DNA of 64,000 nt, taken from Rubripirellula tenax. Lineage in GTDB: Bacteria; Planctomycetota; Planctomycetia; Pirellulales; Pirellulaceae. Below are positions 9,932-20,800 of this stretch, piece after piece; the first letter of the stretch is position 1; the number at the start of each line of letters is the position of its first letter. The stretch is taken from contig NZ_SJPW01000001.1 of the NCBI RefSeq assembly GCF_007860125.1, positions 310,001 through 374,000 of the forward strand, in the 5' to 3' direction. The translations under genes and the position numbers were made by a program. The notes beneath the pieces were generated by a model. It was not told the DNA's origin and did no database searches. It saw nothing but the letters and a program-made list of their open reading frames with translations.

Positions 9932-10798
9932 TTACCGCAGTTGCACACCACGGCGTTGTGCGATGTGACCGAACGAATCGGTGAGCATGCATCGCATGCC
10001 ACTGCGAAATTCTCCGCTTCGGTTGTCGACCAGGACTTCGATGCGGACGGTTCCGCTGCCAGAATCCGTGACCGGAGAAATGAATTCCACGGTCGCCTGG
10101 GCGTCTTGATTCGTTTCTTGGAATTGCACTGCGATTCGATCACCCGCTCTCAATCGAACGGCGTCGGACGTCGGAACGTCGTAGCGCACGCGAAGCTGGT
10201 CCAAGCGAGCCAGCTTCGCGACGTACCCATCGGCGGCATTGACCCGTTCACCAACGGCGTGTGGTAACTCCAAGACGACGCCATCGAAAGGGGCGACGAT
10301 CCAGTGACGGTCGATCTGTGCTTGGATCTGTGTGACCTCTTGGCCAACCACATTCAGCTTGTCTTCGGCCGACTGTTTTCCCGCTTCGGCGATCGCAACA
10401 GCCAACTCGGCGTCGATCACTTCTTGGTCACTTGCGTGTGATTTTTCTCGCAGTGAAATCAATTGTTCCAAGTGGTTACGTCGGTGGCGAAGCGTGGCTT
10501 GGGCCGCCGCAAGTTCGCCGCGGCTTCGGAAACGCACCTGTGCGGCGGCCAAGGAAGCATCCAGCACAGACGTATCGAAGCGACAAATCAATTGCCCCGC
10601 TCGCACCATGGCGCCCTCGGCCGTGGCGATTTCTGCAAGTACTCCCGAATCCGCCGCCGCCAAGTCAACCTGTTCGACGGGCCGCGCGAAACCTTCATGG
10701 ACGACGTTGTCCTGCGGCGCCGCGGCAAACAAGCCGGGCGACGACGCGATAATCGCAATCGCCGTACAAACGATCGCTGATTGGATTGAGTATTTCAT
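9932..10798 (-). CDS. HlyD/RND-type periplasmic adaptor subunit
   Basis: A 288-residue adaptor with an N-terminal signal peptide (hydrophobic residues 8-25, Ala-rich cleavage region). The lipoyl half-motifs are separated by a helical hairpin (about 75-145): LAAADSGVLAEIATAEGAMVRAGQ, then HWIVAPFDGVVLELPHAVGERV. A beta-barrel and membrane-proximal region follow to the C-terminus. It matches membrane-fusion proteins that link an inner-membrane machine to TolC. It begins 25 bp after the SecA-like gene and ends 52 bp before the next adaptor, consistent with one operon. It is shorter than typical RND adaptors (350-400 residues). No RND pump or ABC ATPase gene is adjacent. Confidence 0.88.
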   Translation of the reverse strand: MKYSIQSAIVCTAIAIIASSPGLFAAAPQDNVVHEGFARPVEQVDLAAADSGVLAEIATAEGAMVRAGQLICRFDTSVLDASLAAAQVRFRSRGELAAAQATLRHRRNHLEQLISLREKSHASDQEVIDAELAVAIAEAGKQSAEDKLNVVGQEVTQIQAQIDRHWIVAPFDGVVLELPHAVGERVNAADGYVAKLARLDQLRVRYDVPTSDAVRLRAGDRIAVQFQETNQDAQATVEFISPVTDSGSGTVRIEVLVDNRSGEFRSGMRCMLTDSFGHIAQRRGVQLR

Positions 10799-10823
10799 GG
10801 TTCACGATTCCGTTCGACAAGAT

Positions 10824-12737
10824 CTAGGCGACGTGCTGGCGCAGTCCGTTCAGGTGAATTTCATTATTCAGGATTGACTCTCTAACTTCCGCCTGGTCCA
10901 ACTCCACGGCACATTGCAAGTCTTCAATTGTCTGGTCCCAAGCCCGATTCGATGCCGCGTTTTTCAGGTTACGCATTTTCTTCGCAAGACCTGGCGTATA
11001 GCGTCGGATCAGTTCGTCATCGGGCGCGATCATGAACTGTCCCGATCCCGGTTGCCCCTGACGTCCGGCCCGGCCCAGCAATTGACGATCAACCCGCCGC
11101 GTCAGGTTGCGTTCGACGGCGATCACGTGCAGCCCACCCGCCAACAATGCGTCAGCGTCGGAAGTGATATCGGTGCCGCGACCGGCCATGTTGGTCGCGA
11201 CCGTGACAGCGCCGCGGACGCCAGCGCTGGCAACGAGTTCGGATTCGCGTTGGTCCTGCAATCCGTTCAGCAAACGGTGGCCAACGCCGACGGTAGTCAA
11301 CGCCGCCGATACCCTTTGCGACTGGTCGATCGAGCGAGTACCGACCAGCACCGGTTGCCCCGACCGACTGCGGCCAAGGACGTCTCGTCCGATCGCTTCC
11401 ATACGAAAAACATCGGACGCAAAGTACATCGTCGCGTGCTCGATACGAAGGCATGGAAGTCGCGTCGGAATGGTCTCAACACCCATGCCGTAGTCGGCCT
11501 TCCACCGCTTCGGTTGGTTCCCAGCCGTACCCGTCATCCCCGACAGATGCACGTATCGCCGAAAATAGCTTTGCCTTGCAATCCGCGAGATCGTTACGCG
11601 TTCGTGGTTGATCGCAACACCTTCCTTCGCTTGAACCGCTTGGTGGAGTCCCTCGTTCCATTGACGATCGGGAACGATTCGACCAGTCGGGCCGTCAACG
11701 ATCTGGACTTCGCCATCGCAAACGACATAGTCTTTGTTTCGAACAAGTAAATGCTTTGCACGCAGCGCCGCAGTCACGTATCCCGCCCAAGGCCGATCGA
11801 GTCGCCAACAAGCCTGAACCGACATGCGATCGCCTAGCCACTCCGCCGCCCGCCTTGCCCCCTCGGGAAGCAACCGGACAGACTCAGTATTTGGATCGAT
11901 GACGAAATCGTCGTCGACGTGGAGCTCATCAACAAATTCGTTGGCCCACCGCACGACTTCGATCGCATCGTTATTGTCAAACGGCGATGCAGCACTGAGC
12001 ACCAAGGGAGTCATCGCTTCATCGATCAACACGCTGTCGATTTCGTCGACGATGGCCACATGGTGCTGCCGCTGCACCCGAAGTGGTTCGCTCGCATCAC
12101 CCGATAACTGGTCGCGTAAGCCACGACCGAGCCGACGAATCGGTCGATTAGCGATGCTCACCTGGTCTCGCAGGTAGTCGAAGCCAAATTGGTAACCTGT
12201 CGCGAACGTGATATCACATCCGTATGCAGCCTTTTTCGCGTCGATCGACTGCGTCGCTTCCGATAATCCGCACGTCAATCCGATCGTTTCGAAAGCCGGT
12301 GCGAGCGTCTGTTGGTCTCGTGCGGCAAGGTACGCATTGGTGGTCGCGACGTGTACTTGCCGACCCGACATGGCTAACACCATGGCGGGAATCGTACCGG
12401 CGATCGTTTTCCCTTCGCCCGTTTGCATTTCGGCGATTCCGCCGCGAATCATGGTCAACCCTGCAAGGATCTGAACGTCGTAGGGAACCACACCCAATCC
12501 GCGTCGAATGGCTTCACGTGAAATGGCCAGCGCCTCAATCAGCCAATTCGCATCTGTGACCGCAGAGTTCGAACGAGGAAGCCTCGTCGCTGAACTTCGA
12601 AACTCGCCCGCCGACCAGCGGGACATCACATCGGATCGTTCAGCCGATCGCGAGATCAAAAGCTTGTCCGCCAAGGTGTTTCCCCCGGGCCGCTTCGCCC
12701 AAGCGTTTCGCATTGCCGCGGCAATGGACTTTCTCAT
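10824..12737 (-). CDS. SecA-like translocation ATPase (short accessory form)
   Basis: A 637-residue SecA homologue. It has the nucleotide-binding motif MQTGEGKT (104-111) following the PYDVQILAG segment, the Walker B-like VDEIDSVLIDEA (231-234 core), the MTGTA motif, and the second helicase domain with TNMAGRGTDI and LLGRAGRQGQPGSG. The preprotein cross-linking region lies between the two nucleotide-binding domains. It is over 200 residues shorter than housekeeping SecA (about 850-900), ending soon after the motor core. Most of the helical wing/scaffold region and the C-terminal zinc tail appear to be missing. Its start overlaps the TolC stop (ATGA). In this operon it is probably an accessory motor dedicated to the giant protein, not the general secretion ATPase; that role is inferred. 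Confidence 0.9.
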   Translation of the reverse strand: MRKSIAAAMRNAWAKRPGGNTLADKLLISRSAERSDVMSRWSAGEFRSSATRLPRSNSAVTDANWLIEALAISREAIRRGLGVVPYDVQILAGLTMIRGGIAEMQTGEGKTIAGTIPAMVLAMSGRQVHVATTNAYLAARDQQTLAPAFETIGLTCGLSEATQSIDAKKAAYGCDITFATGYQFGFDYLRDQVSIANRPIRRLGRGLRDQLSGDASEPLRVQRQHHVAIVDEIDSVLIDEAMTPLVLSAASPFDNNDAIEVVRWANEFVDELHVDDDFVIDPNTESVRLLPEGARRAAEWLGDRMSVQACWRLDRPWAGYVTAALRAKHLLVRNKDYVVCDGEVQIVDGPTGRIVPDRQWNEGLHQAVQAKEGVAINHERVTISRIARQSYFRRYVHLSGMTGTAGNQPKRWKADYGMGVETIPTRLPCLRIEHATMYFASDVFRMEAIGRDVLGRSRSGQPVLVGTRSIDQSQRVSAALTTVGVGHRLLNGLQDQRESELVASAGVRGAVTVATNMAGRGTDITSDADALLAGGLHVIAVERNLTRRVDRQLLGRAGRQGQPGSGQFMIAPDDELIRRYTPGLAKKMRNLKNAASNRAWDQTIEDLQCAVELDQAEVRESILNNEIHLNGLRQHVA

Positions 12738-14623
12738 TCGATCAATCCCGCATCAATCAGCCCGACTTCGGTCTGATCGTTCAAGTAGTCCGAATCTGGG
12801 ACAGCCATGCTTTCCGATGAAGCAACGTAGGGAAGTGATGGGGCCATGGAAGTGGATGCGATACCGTCTTTGTCAAGCATCGTCATCGGAAGCCCGCACG
12901 AGTAACCGACACCCGAGGTGATATTCTCGTGTTGCAGAAGCGTTCCCGTCGCACGCTTCAGATTCATCAACGAAAGGTTGTACGTCGTTTGCGCTTTTGC
13001 GAACTCAAATTCTGCGACGGTCAATTGCGACTGTGCGTCCAGCACGTCTTCCAAGTACAGGCCAACCGATTGGTCTACGCCTGGCAAGTGCGCCCAGCGT
13101 TCAACAACGTTGTCCAGCCGGTTGGCGGCCGCCATCATGGACACATACTTGGCAACCGAATCTCGCTCGGACGTACGGACTTCTCTGGCGGCAACCTTCG
13201 TTTCCATCAACAGCGTTTCAACCGTCGCTCGGAATTGATTTTGAAGCTGGCGTACTTCCAAGGTTCGCCGCGTCAACCGAGCACGTGCAGCACGATTGCC
13301 GATCGGCATTTCATAGGCCAAGCCCAGCGCATAGCTTGGCGTTCCCTCACTGAACTGATCCGCCCAAGCTCCGCCGAGATCGCTGCGACCCCGCAGTCCG
13401 GCGACATAGGTTTCGGCAATGAAATCGAATTGGGGCATCAATTCGTTCCGTGACATACCCAATCGAATGCACGCGGCCTTCACTTGTTTGATCGCTTGAT
13501 TGACTTCGGGCCGCATCTGCAGTGCGGTCGTCAAGACATCTCCGATCTCTAGCGACTCGACGTCCTGGATCGGCATGTGAGTCGGGATCATTTCAAGATT
13601 CAAAGCTAACGCGAACTCGGGATCGTTCACCAGAGCTTGTATGCGGTCTTGCGAGTTGCGAACCGCCATTTCGGCACGCACCAGTTCCGCACGACGGTTT
13701 GCGACCGCCGCATTCACGCGAACGAGTTGACTTCCAACCACGTCAACCGAAGAACGAGCTTCCAAATTGGCGGCGATCTCGACGCCCATTTCAAGCAAAC
13801 GTCTTTTCTGGATCAACGAAACGCGTTCCAGGTAGAGAGCCCAATAGGCTCGCGTGACCTCCAACAGATGAGACTGCAATTGTCGCGAAAACTCGTCATT
13901 CGCAACGCTCGTGTCAATTTTCGCAAGAACGACCAGGCTATTGTTGTAGACTTGGCCGCGACCACGCATCAGCGGCTGGACATAGCTGAGACGGATGCGT
14001 GACGTGCCCTGATCGTTGGGTTGGAAGAACGTACTGTTGGTGTTCTGGAACCCCAGATCTTGCGCGGCTTCGAAACGTCCGCCGTAGGTATTGCGACGGG
14101 CAACTCCGCCGGTTGCCGTCCATTGGTTGTTGTTGTAACGCGAGGCGCCACCTGTGGTCAGTGTGTTGCCAACGGGATCCGATGTATCGTCCCAGCGCGT
14201 GTTCATGAACGCCGACCAGTCGAACGACGCACACGCTTCGGTGATCGCGGTCTGTCGAATCAACGGCAGATCGCTGAACACCTTGACTTGAGCGGAATGC
14301 TCGAGAGTTCGAATCAACAGCGATTCGATATCGACTGGCTTAGAAGTCGCCTCGGGTTGCAGCGTCGACGTGATCGACTGATTCCACCAGGGCTGGAATC
14401 CCGTTGGTATCGAACCCACGTTCACCATGCTCGCCTGTTCTGCTGCGTCCGACATCGCGGCGGTATCAATGTGCGACTGATACGCTTCGACGTTTGCACC
14501 CCCGCTGGTGTACTGACCCATGCAATTGGAGGACAGAGCGGGAGCAACGATGGCGGCGAGAAAAAGACGACGGACCGCGGTCCCTGCTCGCACGAATTTG
14601 CGAACGCCTAAACGTAGGTGCAT
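12734..14623 (-). CDS. TolC family outer-membrane channel protein
   Basis: From the ATG at 14623 the protein has 629 residues, with a signal-like N-terminus (LFLAAIVAPALSSNC; the Cys suggests possible lipidation). It has the long alpha-helical and beta-strand pattern of TolC/OEP proteins: paired helices around QLQSHLLEVTRAYWALYLERVSL and QLTVAEFEFAKAQTTYNLSLMNLKRATG, and strands such as TSRIRLSYVQPLMRGRG. It would form the outer-membrane duct of a tripartite exporter with the HlyD proteins encoded downstream. An in-frame start at 14674 would only add residues ahead of the signal and is not preferred. It lies 215 bp after the giant gene and is coupled by ATGA to the SecA-like gene. Confidence 0.9.
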   Translation of the reverse strand: MHLRLGVRKFVRAGTAVRRLFLAAIVAPALSSNCMGQYTSGGANVEAYQSHIDTAAMSDAAEQASMVNVGSIPTGFQPWWNQSITSTLQPEATSKPVDIESLLIRTLEHSAQVKVFSDLPLIRQTAITEACASFDWSAFMNTRWDDTSDPVGNTLTTGGASRYNNNQWTATGGVARRNTYGGRFEAAQDLGFQNTNSTFFQPNDQGTSRIRLSYVQPLMRGRGQVYNNSLVVLAKIDTSVANDEFSRQLQSHLLEVTRAYWALYLERVSLIQKRRLLEMGVEIAANLEARSSVDVVGSQLVRVNAAVANRRAELVRAEMAVRNSQDRIQALVNDPEFALALNLEMIPTHMPIQDVESLEIGDVLTTALQMRPEVNQAIKQVKAACIRLGMSRNELMPQFDFIAETYVAGLRGRSDLGGAWADQFSEGTPSYALGLAYEMPIGNRAARARLTRRTLEVRQLQNQFRATVETLLMETKVAAREVRTSERDSVAKYVSMMAAANRLDNVVERWAHLPGVDQSVGLYLEDVLDAQSQLTVAEFEFAKAQTTYNLSLMNLKRATGTLLQHENITSGVGYSCGLPMTMLDKDGIASTSMAPSLPYVASSESMAVPDSDYLNDQTEVGLIDAGLIE

Positions 14624-14838
14624 GGTGAATCCATTCAACAGTATGCAGGAGTGGGGCTTCGGCGAAGAAGGCACATTCCCACGCCGATGCTTCTCAATAT
14701 CGGCCGCCTACATAGACATCCCTGAACATGTCACCACTATCGCCACTTGTGAACATTGCGACGATATTTTGCTTTGATCACCGTTGACGTGGTTGATCCG
14801 CAAAATCCGCTGCAGCATTCCGCACAAGCCGCATTTCT

Positions 14839-17800
14839 TTACTTCGATGCAGCGTTGGTGGACGCAACATTCAACTGGTACAAGTGGGCGCGGACTCCAA
14901 CGCTAAGCGGATTCACGTGAGCCTGGTGCATGGCTTCGATCGTTTCGCTCGGCAATTCACGCATCACGGCTGCTACGCTGGGACGTTCCGTCATGAACAA
15001 CGAATGGTGCGTCGCGGGGTGGAAGTACCGACGTAGATTGAATCCGGCATCCTTGACGTCATTTTGAATCGACGCCGTTTGCTCAATCTCCATCTTGTGG
15101 GGGTGCTTCCAAATCACCGTTCCCGGGAAGTTTGCCATCCAGTTACCACCCGCATCGGCGACGACTTGACGCTCGCCCATGATACGGCCGTTTTCGTCGT
15201 AGATCCTCAGACTGAGAGTCGTGCCGGGTTCTGCCAGACCGCTGAAGATCGGATCAACCGGAATCGGACGCAACATTCGGTCACGCGTCAAACCGGCCGG
15301 GCCATTTCCGTAAAAACCATCATCGCGAGCCGATTGAAACGGCCCCTGGCTCAGGTCGTTGAATGAATCGAATGCGAACGTGGTCAGGGGATCCAGCGTC
15401 GAAGCGACGTTGTTGTCGTACCTGGATTCCAAACCATTTGCGCCATCGTCAGCAACCACCGCAGTCGTCGCAATCGTGTCTGCCAACGGATCCGCCACAA
15501 TCTTGAATACCGAAACGGTTATGACCAACGTTTGTGAATCGCCGTAGTCCAAGTCGCCGATGTTCCAAGTCAGTTCGCCAGTGATCGGATTCCAAATCGT
15601 GTTCGATGGGTCGTCGCTGATGATGGAGGCCGGATCCAAGATCCCGATCGGCAATGTGTCCGTCACGAATACGCCGGTTCCGTCACGTTGGCCCACGTTC
15701 GTTGCCGTGACCGTGTAGGTGAACGTGTCGCCGCCGCGGGCTGCCTTGGTCAACGATGACTCGTTCGTAACGGCATAGTCGACCTGACCCGGATAACCGA
15801 AGTCCACGTCGGTCGCACTCGTCCCGACCGGCAGTGTTACCAGCGTTTGATTGTCTGTGACTCCGTCACGCTCGTAGGTCGACGTCGTCACGATGCTGTT
15901 TCCCAGCATCGAGTTGTCAACGTTGACACGGTAGTCGCCCGCGATCAGATGATCGAACGAGTAGGCTCCGTTCGCATCCGTCACGGTGGTCAATTGATGA
16001 TCGAAAGTTCCGTTGCCATCGAAATCAATGTCCAACGTCACGGTAACGCCACTGATTCCTCGATCGCCTTCGCCCGGATTCATGGCACCGCCGTCCCCGA
16101 GATGATCGACAAACACCGTGTCGCCGATCGAGAGTGTGCCCGTGAACGCGAAATCCTGGTCCAGGTTCAATCCGCCGTCCGACAGCGTCACGCTGGAGAC
16201 ACCAAGCCGTGCATCGACGCCGCCAATCGCTACCACGTCCGCTGGTAAGTCAGTGTCGGCCCCATCGACCGCGACGCGATACGATCCCGCTGGCAGCCGA
16301 CCGAACGAGTACACGCCATTGGCATCGGTCGTGCGAGTCATCAAAAAATCATCCGCCGTGCCAAACGTGTTGTCGAATCCGGCAAATTCCAAGTTGACGG
16401 AAATATTTGCCAGTCCGGGTTCGCCGGATCGTCGCTGGCCTTCTCCGTTGGTGTCCAACCAAACGGTGTCGCCGATGCGGCCCGTTCCGGCGTATCCGAA
16501 ATCGATCTCAAGCCGATCCCCATCCAAAACCGTCAGATGGGACGTTCCGTCGATCGCGGCGAGTGTATCGTCGGTTTCTGATGTTCCGGTTAGTCCGATG
16601 GGTAGCGTTCCGTCGCCGACAACCACGCGGTAGTTTCCGTTGAACCGTTCGGCAAACGTGTAGGTCCCATCTGCGGCGGTCGTCGTCGTCGAAGTGACAT
16701 CGTCGAAATCGCCAAAGACTCCGTTGGAGCCCGCATAAATCAGCGAGACACTGACATTCCCCAATCCAGGCTCGTCCGCGTCAAAGTTGCCGTCGCCATC
16801 GGCGTCAAACCAGACTTGGTCGCCGATGTCCCACAAGGCTTCGCCAAAGTTCTGGCCGCTTAGTCCGGTCAACGGCAACGTCACGTCTAACGTATTGGCG
16901 GAGGTCGTCGTGTACAAACTCGGCTGCAACTGGACGATGCGATAATCACCCGCCGGCCGATTGACGAACAGATAGCTTCCGTCGGCGCCCGTGGTTTGAG
17001 ACTCCAACAATACCGTGCCTGCCGAGTTCCACAACTGGACCGTCACGCCGGAAATTCGCGTCGACTCGCCAGCCTGCAGAACGCCATCGCGGCTGTCGTC
17101 AACAAAGACGGTGCCGCCGATACCGATTCCACGCTCGGCGAAGTTGTACTGCGTGCCGTCAACGTCCTGGTTGACGTTGATGCTGCTAATCACATTGCTG
17201 GTGGTGACATCGCCATTGGCAAGCGAGCCATCGGAATGAATGCCGTCGTTGAAACTCGTCGGTTGTGTTTCGGTGATCGTATATCCGGTCGCATTCGAAG
17301 GACGCAGGTTGTCAAACGAGTACGCACCGCTACTGGTCGTCGTCGTGACATCGACGGCGTTGCCAACATCGTCGACACCTGTCAATCGAATCGAAACGCC
17401 GTTAAGTAACTCATCGGTGCCGTTGAACAGTCCGTCGTTGTTCTTGTCGTTGAATACGATACCGGCAAGGCTGGAAGCCAACAGTTCGCCGAAGTTGTTT
17501 TCGGTACCGTTGGTGTCCGATACAATCACGCTGTCGACGCGATCATTTCCAAGTGTGCCACCTTGCGTACCAATCTTATCTTTGCCGTCCAGGTATCCGG
17601 TTGGCGTCGTTTCGGAAATCCGGTATCCAGAACCGTTGCTCGGTCGCAGATTCGCGAACTCGTAGTAGCCCTCGGATCCTGAAACCGCGGACGTCGTCGT
17701 CGTTCGATTGACAACATTTCCAAGATCGTCGGTGCCCGTCAATGTAATCGTGACACCGCCCAACCCCACTTCGCCCGTCCGTTCGCCGTCGTTGTCGGTG

Positions 17801-20800
17801 TCGTGGTAGACGTATCCCGAAACCGTTGATTCGACCACTTCGCCAAAGTTGTAGCTGACCGCTGTGTCGGCAGCCACCAATTCGACGGATGAGATGACGT
17901 TGTTGGCCGACGTGTCGCCGTTGGCAAGCGACCCATCCGTATCGCGACCGTCGATGTAGGCACGACCCGAGGGCGCGTTGCCCGTGGGTTGGGTTTGGGT
18001 AAGCGTGTAAGTACCCGGTCGCAGACCGTCGAACGAATACGCGCCGTCCGCCAGAGTCGTGAACGTCTGAGACGCGATTGCGCCTAAATCATCGGTGCCC
18101 GTCAACGTCACCACCACGCCGCCGATCGTAGCCTCGCCGAGATCTTTTACGCCATCGTTGTCAGCGTCGTGGTAGACGAATCCGCTGATTTCGGCTTCTT
18201 CGAGCTCGCCGAAGTTATTCGCCGTCCCGTCGACTTCGCTGTTGAGGGGAAGAACGATCGAAGTGAACGTGTCGTTGGCGGTAGCATTGCCGCCGGGTGT
18301 TCCAATCGTATCGCGTCCGTCCAGATAGTCCTTGCCCGAAACGGCCACGGTGGGTTGCGTTTGCGTGATCGAGTACGTCCCCGGTCTCAAATCAGCGAAC
18401 AGATACGACCCGTTAGCTAGCGTTTGAATCGTTGTATCGACTGCTTGGTTCAAGTGATCCGTACCCTGCAGTCGGATACTCACATTTTGGATGCCCGTTT
18501 CGCCGGAATCAAAGACGCCATCATTGTCGGCATCGAAGTAGACGAAACCGGCAAGGCTGTGTTCGCGAATTCGCACCGAGTCGCTGCTGGTATCACTGCC
18601 GTCACCGTCGGGATCGGTCGAGTCTCGCTCGCCGGCGACCGTACCGCTAAGCGATGTCGCGTTCTCGATGGTGGCGGTATTCACAAGAACAGCGTCCGTT
18701 GCCACGGTATCGGTCAACTTAGCCGCGAACGTGAACGTGACGGTCTGGCCGACGCCGATCGTCCCACCCGAGTATCGCAGCAGCCCCGTCCCGGGAGTGT
18801 ACGATGCGGTGAAATCCGAAGGGTATTCGCTGCCCGACGTTCCCGTTGCAATGCTGGTCAAATCGTACTGAGCCGCCAGCAGTGTGTCTTCGATGACGAC
18901 GTCGTAAGCGTTGCCGAGTCCTGAATTGGTTACCGATAGAGCAATCGTCATCGTGTCGCCGGCGTTCGCCAAGGCAGCGACGATGTTCTTTGTGATCGCC
19001 AAGTTCGATTCGACGACCGACGTGTTGACCGTGTTTGAAGTGATTGGCCCAGCCCCGTCACCCGAAACGTCAAGCGTTGCGTTATTGGCAAGGGTCGTTT
19101 GACCGCTGCCATAGCCGACGTTGCCCGATACGTCGCTTACCGCAGCGGTCACCAAAATTAAAAACGCATTATTGTCGGCGACATTGTCAACGGTGGTCGT
19201 GATCGAACCGAATGTGAATGTAACATCATCGCCATCGGCGACGCCGCCGGAAACGGTGGGCGCAGTGAAGGTTCCGTTGTAATCCGACACCAACAGTCCG
19301 CCCGACGCGGCCGCGCTGGTCACGATCGAGTAGTTGCCATAGTTCAATCCGTCGGGCAACTGATCGACGACGGTCAAACCGGCTGCGGTTCCCTCTGGCA
19401 TGCGAACCAGCAAGGCGTAGGTCACGTTCTCGCCGACCGTGACATTGCTGCCCGACGTTTCGATTCGATCGGTACCGAAAAGAGTCTTTGTGAAGATAGG
19501 CGGATTGACCGTGAAAGCAACAGGATCGTTAGCGACATAGTCGTGCGTTGTATCGGATGCGTTGGTGCCGTCCCGCTCGCCATCGTCCGCCGTCGTTGCC
19601 GCTGATCGTGAAACGACATCGCCGTTCATACTTGTCCAGGTCACGACGGGCGTGTTGCTAAACGATTGATTGGGGAAGACACCGCTGGCGACGGTTCCGT
19701 CAACAATCAATGTGACCACTCGTCCCGTCTGCGACTTCAACATGTCAAAGTCGACGCCACTCTTGAGCGACAACGTATATCCGGTTGCGTTGCTGCCCAA
19801 CAATTCAAAGTCACTGGCTGTTAACAATCCGGCCGAGTCATTCAGCGAAAACGTCGCACCTGTGATCGCCGACGAACCGCCAGATAGCGTCGGTAACGCG
19901 TCGCTAAACCCAAGGTCAAACGCGTCGACGGGCCCCGAGTTTGCAAGCGTGATCGTGTAGCGAATCGTATCTCCGGCATCGCCGTTTGCTTGGCCGACGT
20001 TTCCATTGACGGTGATACCGGTATTGATCGCAATGACCGGCTCGACGACCGTCACATCGGCTGCGTCGACAGTCACCGCGGTTGCCGGGTTTCCGCCCCA
20101 CGTAAAGGTTGCCGAGTTATCTAACGCTGTGCTGGTCTGATTTCCGGCAACGTTCAGCACCACCGCTTGATAGCGGAGCGTGACCGTCCCGTCGGTATCA
20201 TTGCTCAGATTCGTGTCACTGACACTTCCAAGGTTCCACGTGACAATCCGCCCGTCACCCGTCACCGTTGGCGTCAATGAACCCGAGAAGCTTAAGTCGT
20301 TGACGCTACTGGAAACCATGCCAACGTACGCTAGACCTGAATCCAACGTATCGACCACCTGTGCCGACGGGATCGTGCCTTCGGGAAACGTCACAACGAT
20401 TTCGTAAGTCACCAGTTCGCCGATCACCACATCGGATGCCCCGTTGAACGCATCGACGAATTCTGTCGAAATCAGAGTTTTGGTGACGGACGTCACACCG
20501 TCAATCGTGACCGAATGGGGATCGGTGTCCGCGTAGTCATTGGGGTTGCCCGTCGTTCCACCCGAACCGTTCCGTTCGCCACGGAACGAACCGCTGGTAG
20601 GGCTGTAAATCGTTGATCCCGTTTCTCCGGCCCCGTTGTTCGTGTTGACGCCACTGAGAGACGCCAGACTGCTGCCGGTCGCATTCGCCCCCGTGCCCAA
20701 CGCACCCGGCAAGCTGGAATACGTGACCGAGGCGGTGTTCGTCAGCACTTCGTTGGGGTTGACGGACGCGTTGATCGTGGCCGTGTAGGTGATCGAAACG

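Noticed and set aside
15780-18565. CRISPR-like array
   Set aside because: The repeated DNA encodes protein repeats (DxDxDG loops) in one open frame with diverged DNA sequence, not short identical repeats with unique spacers.
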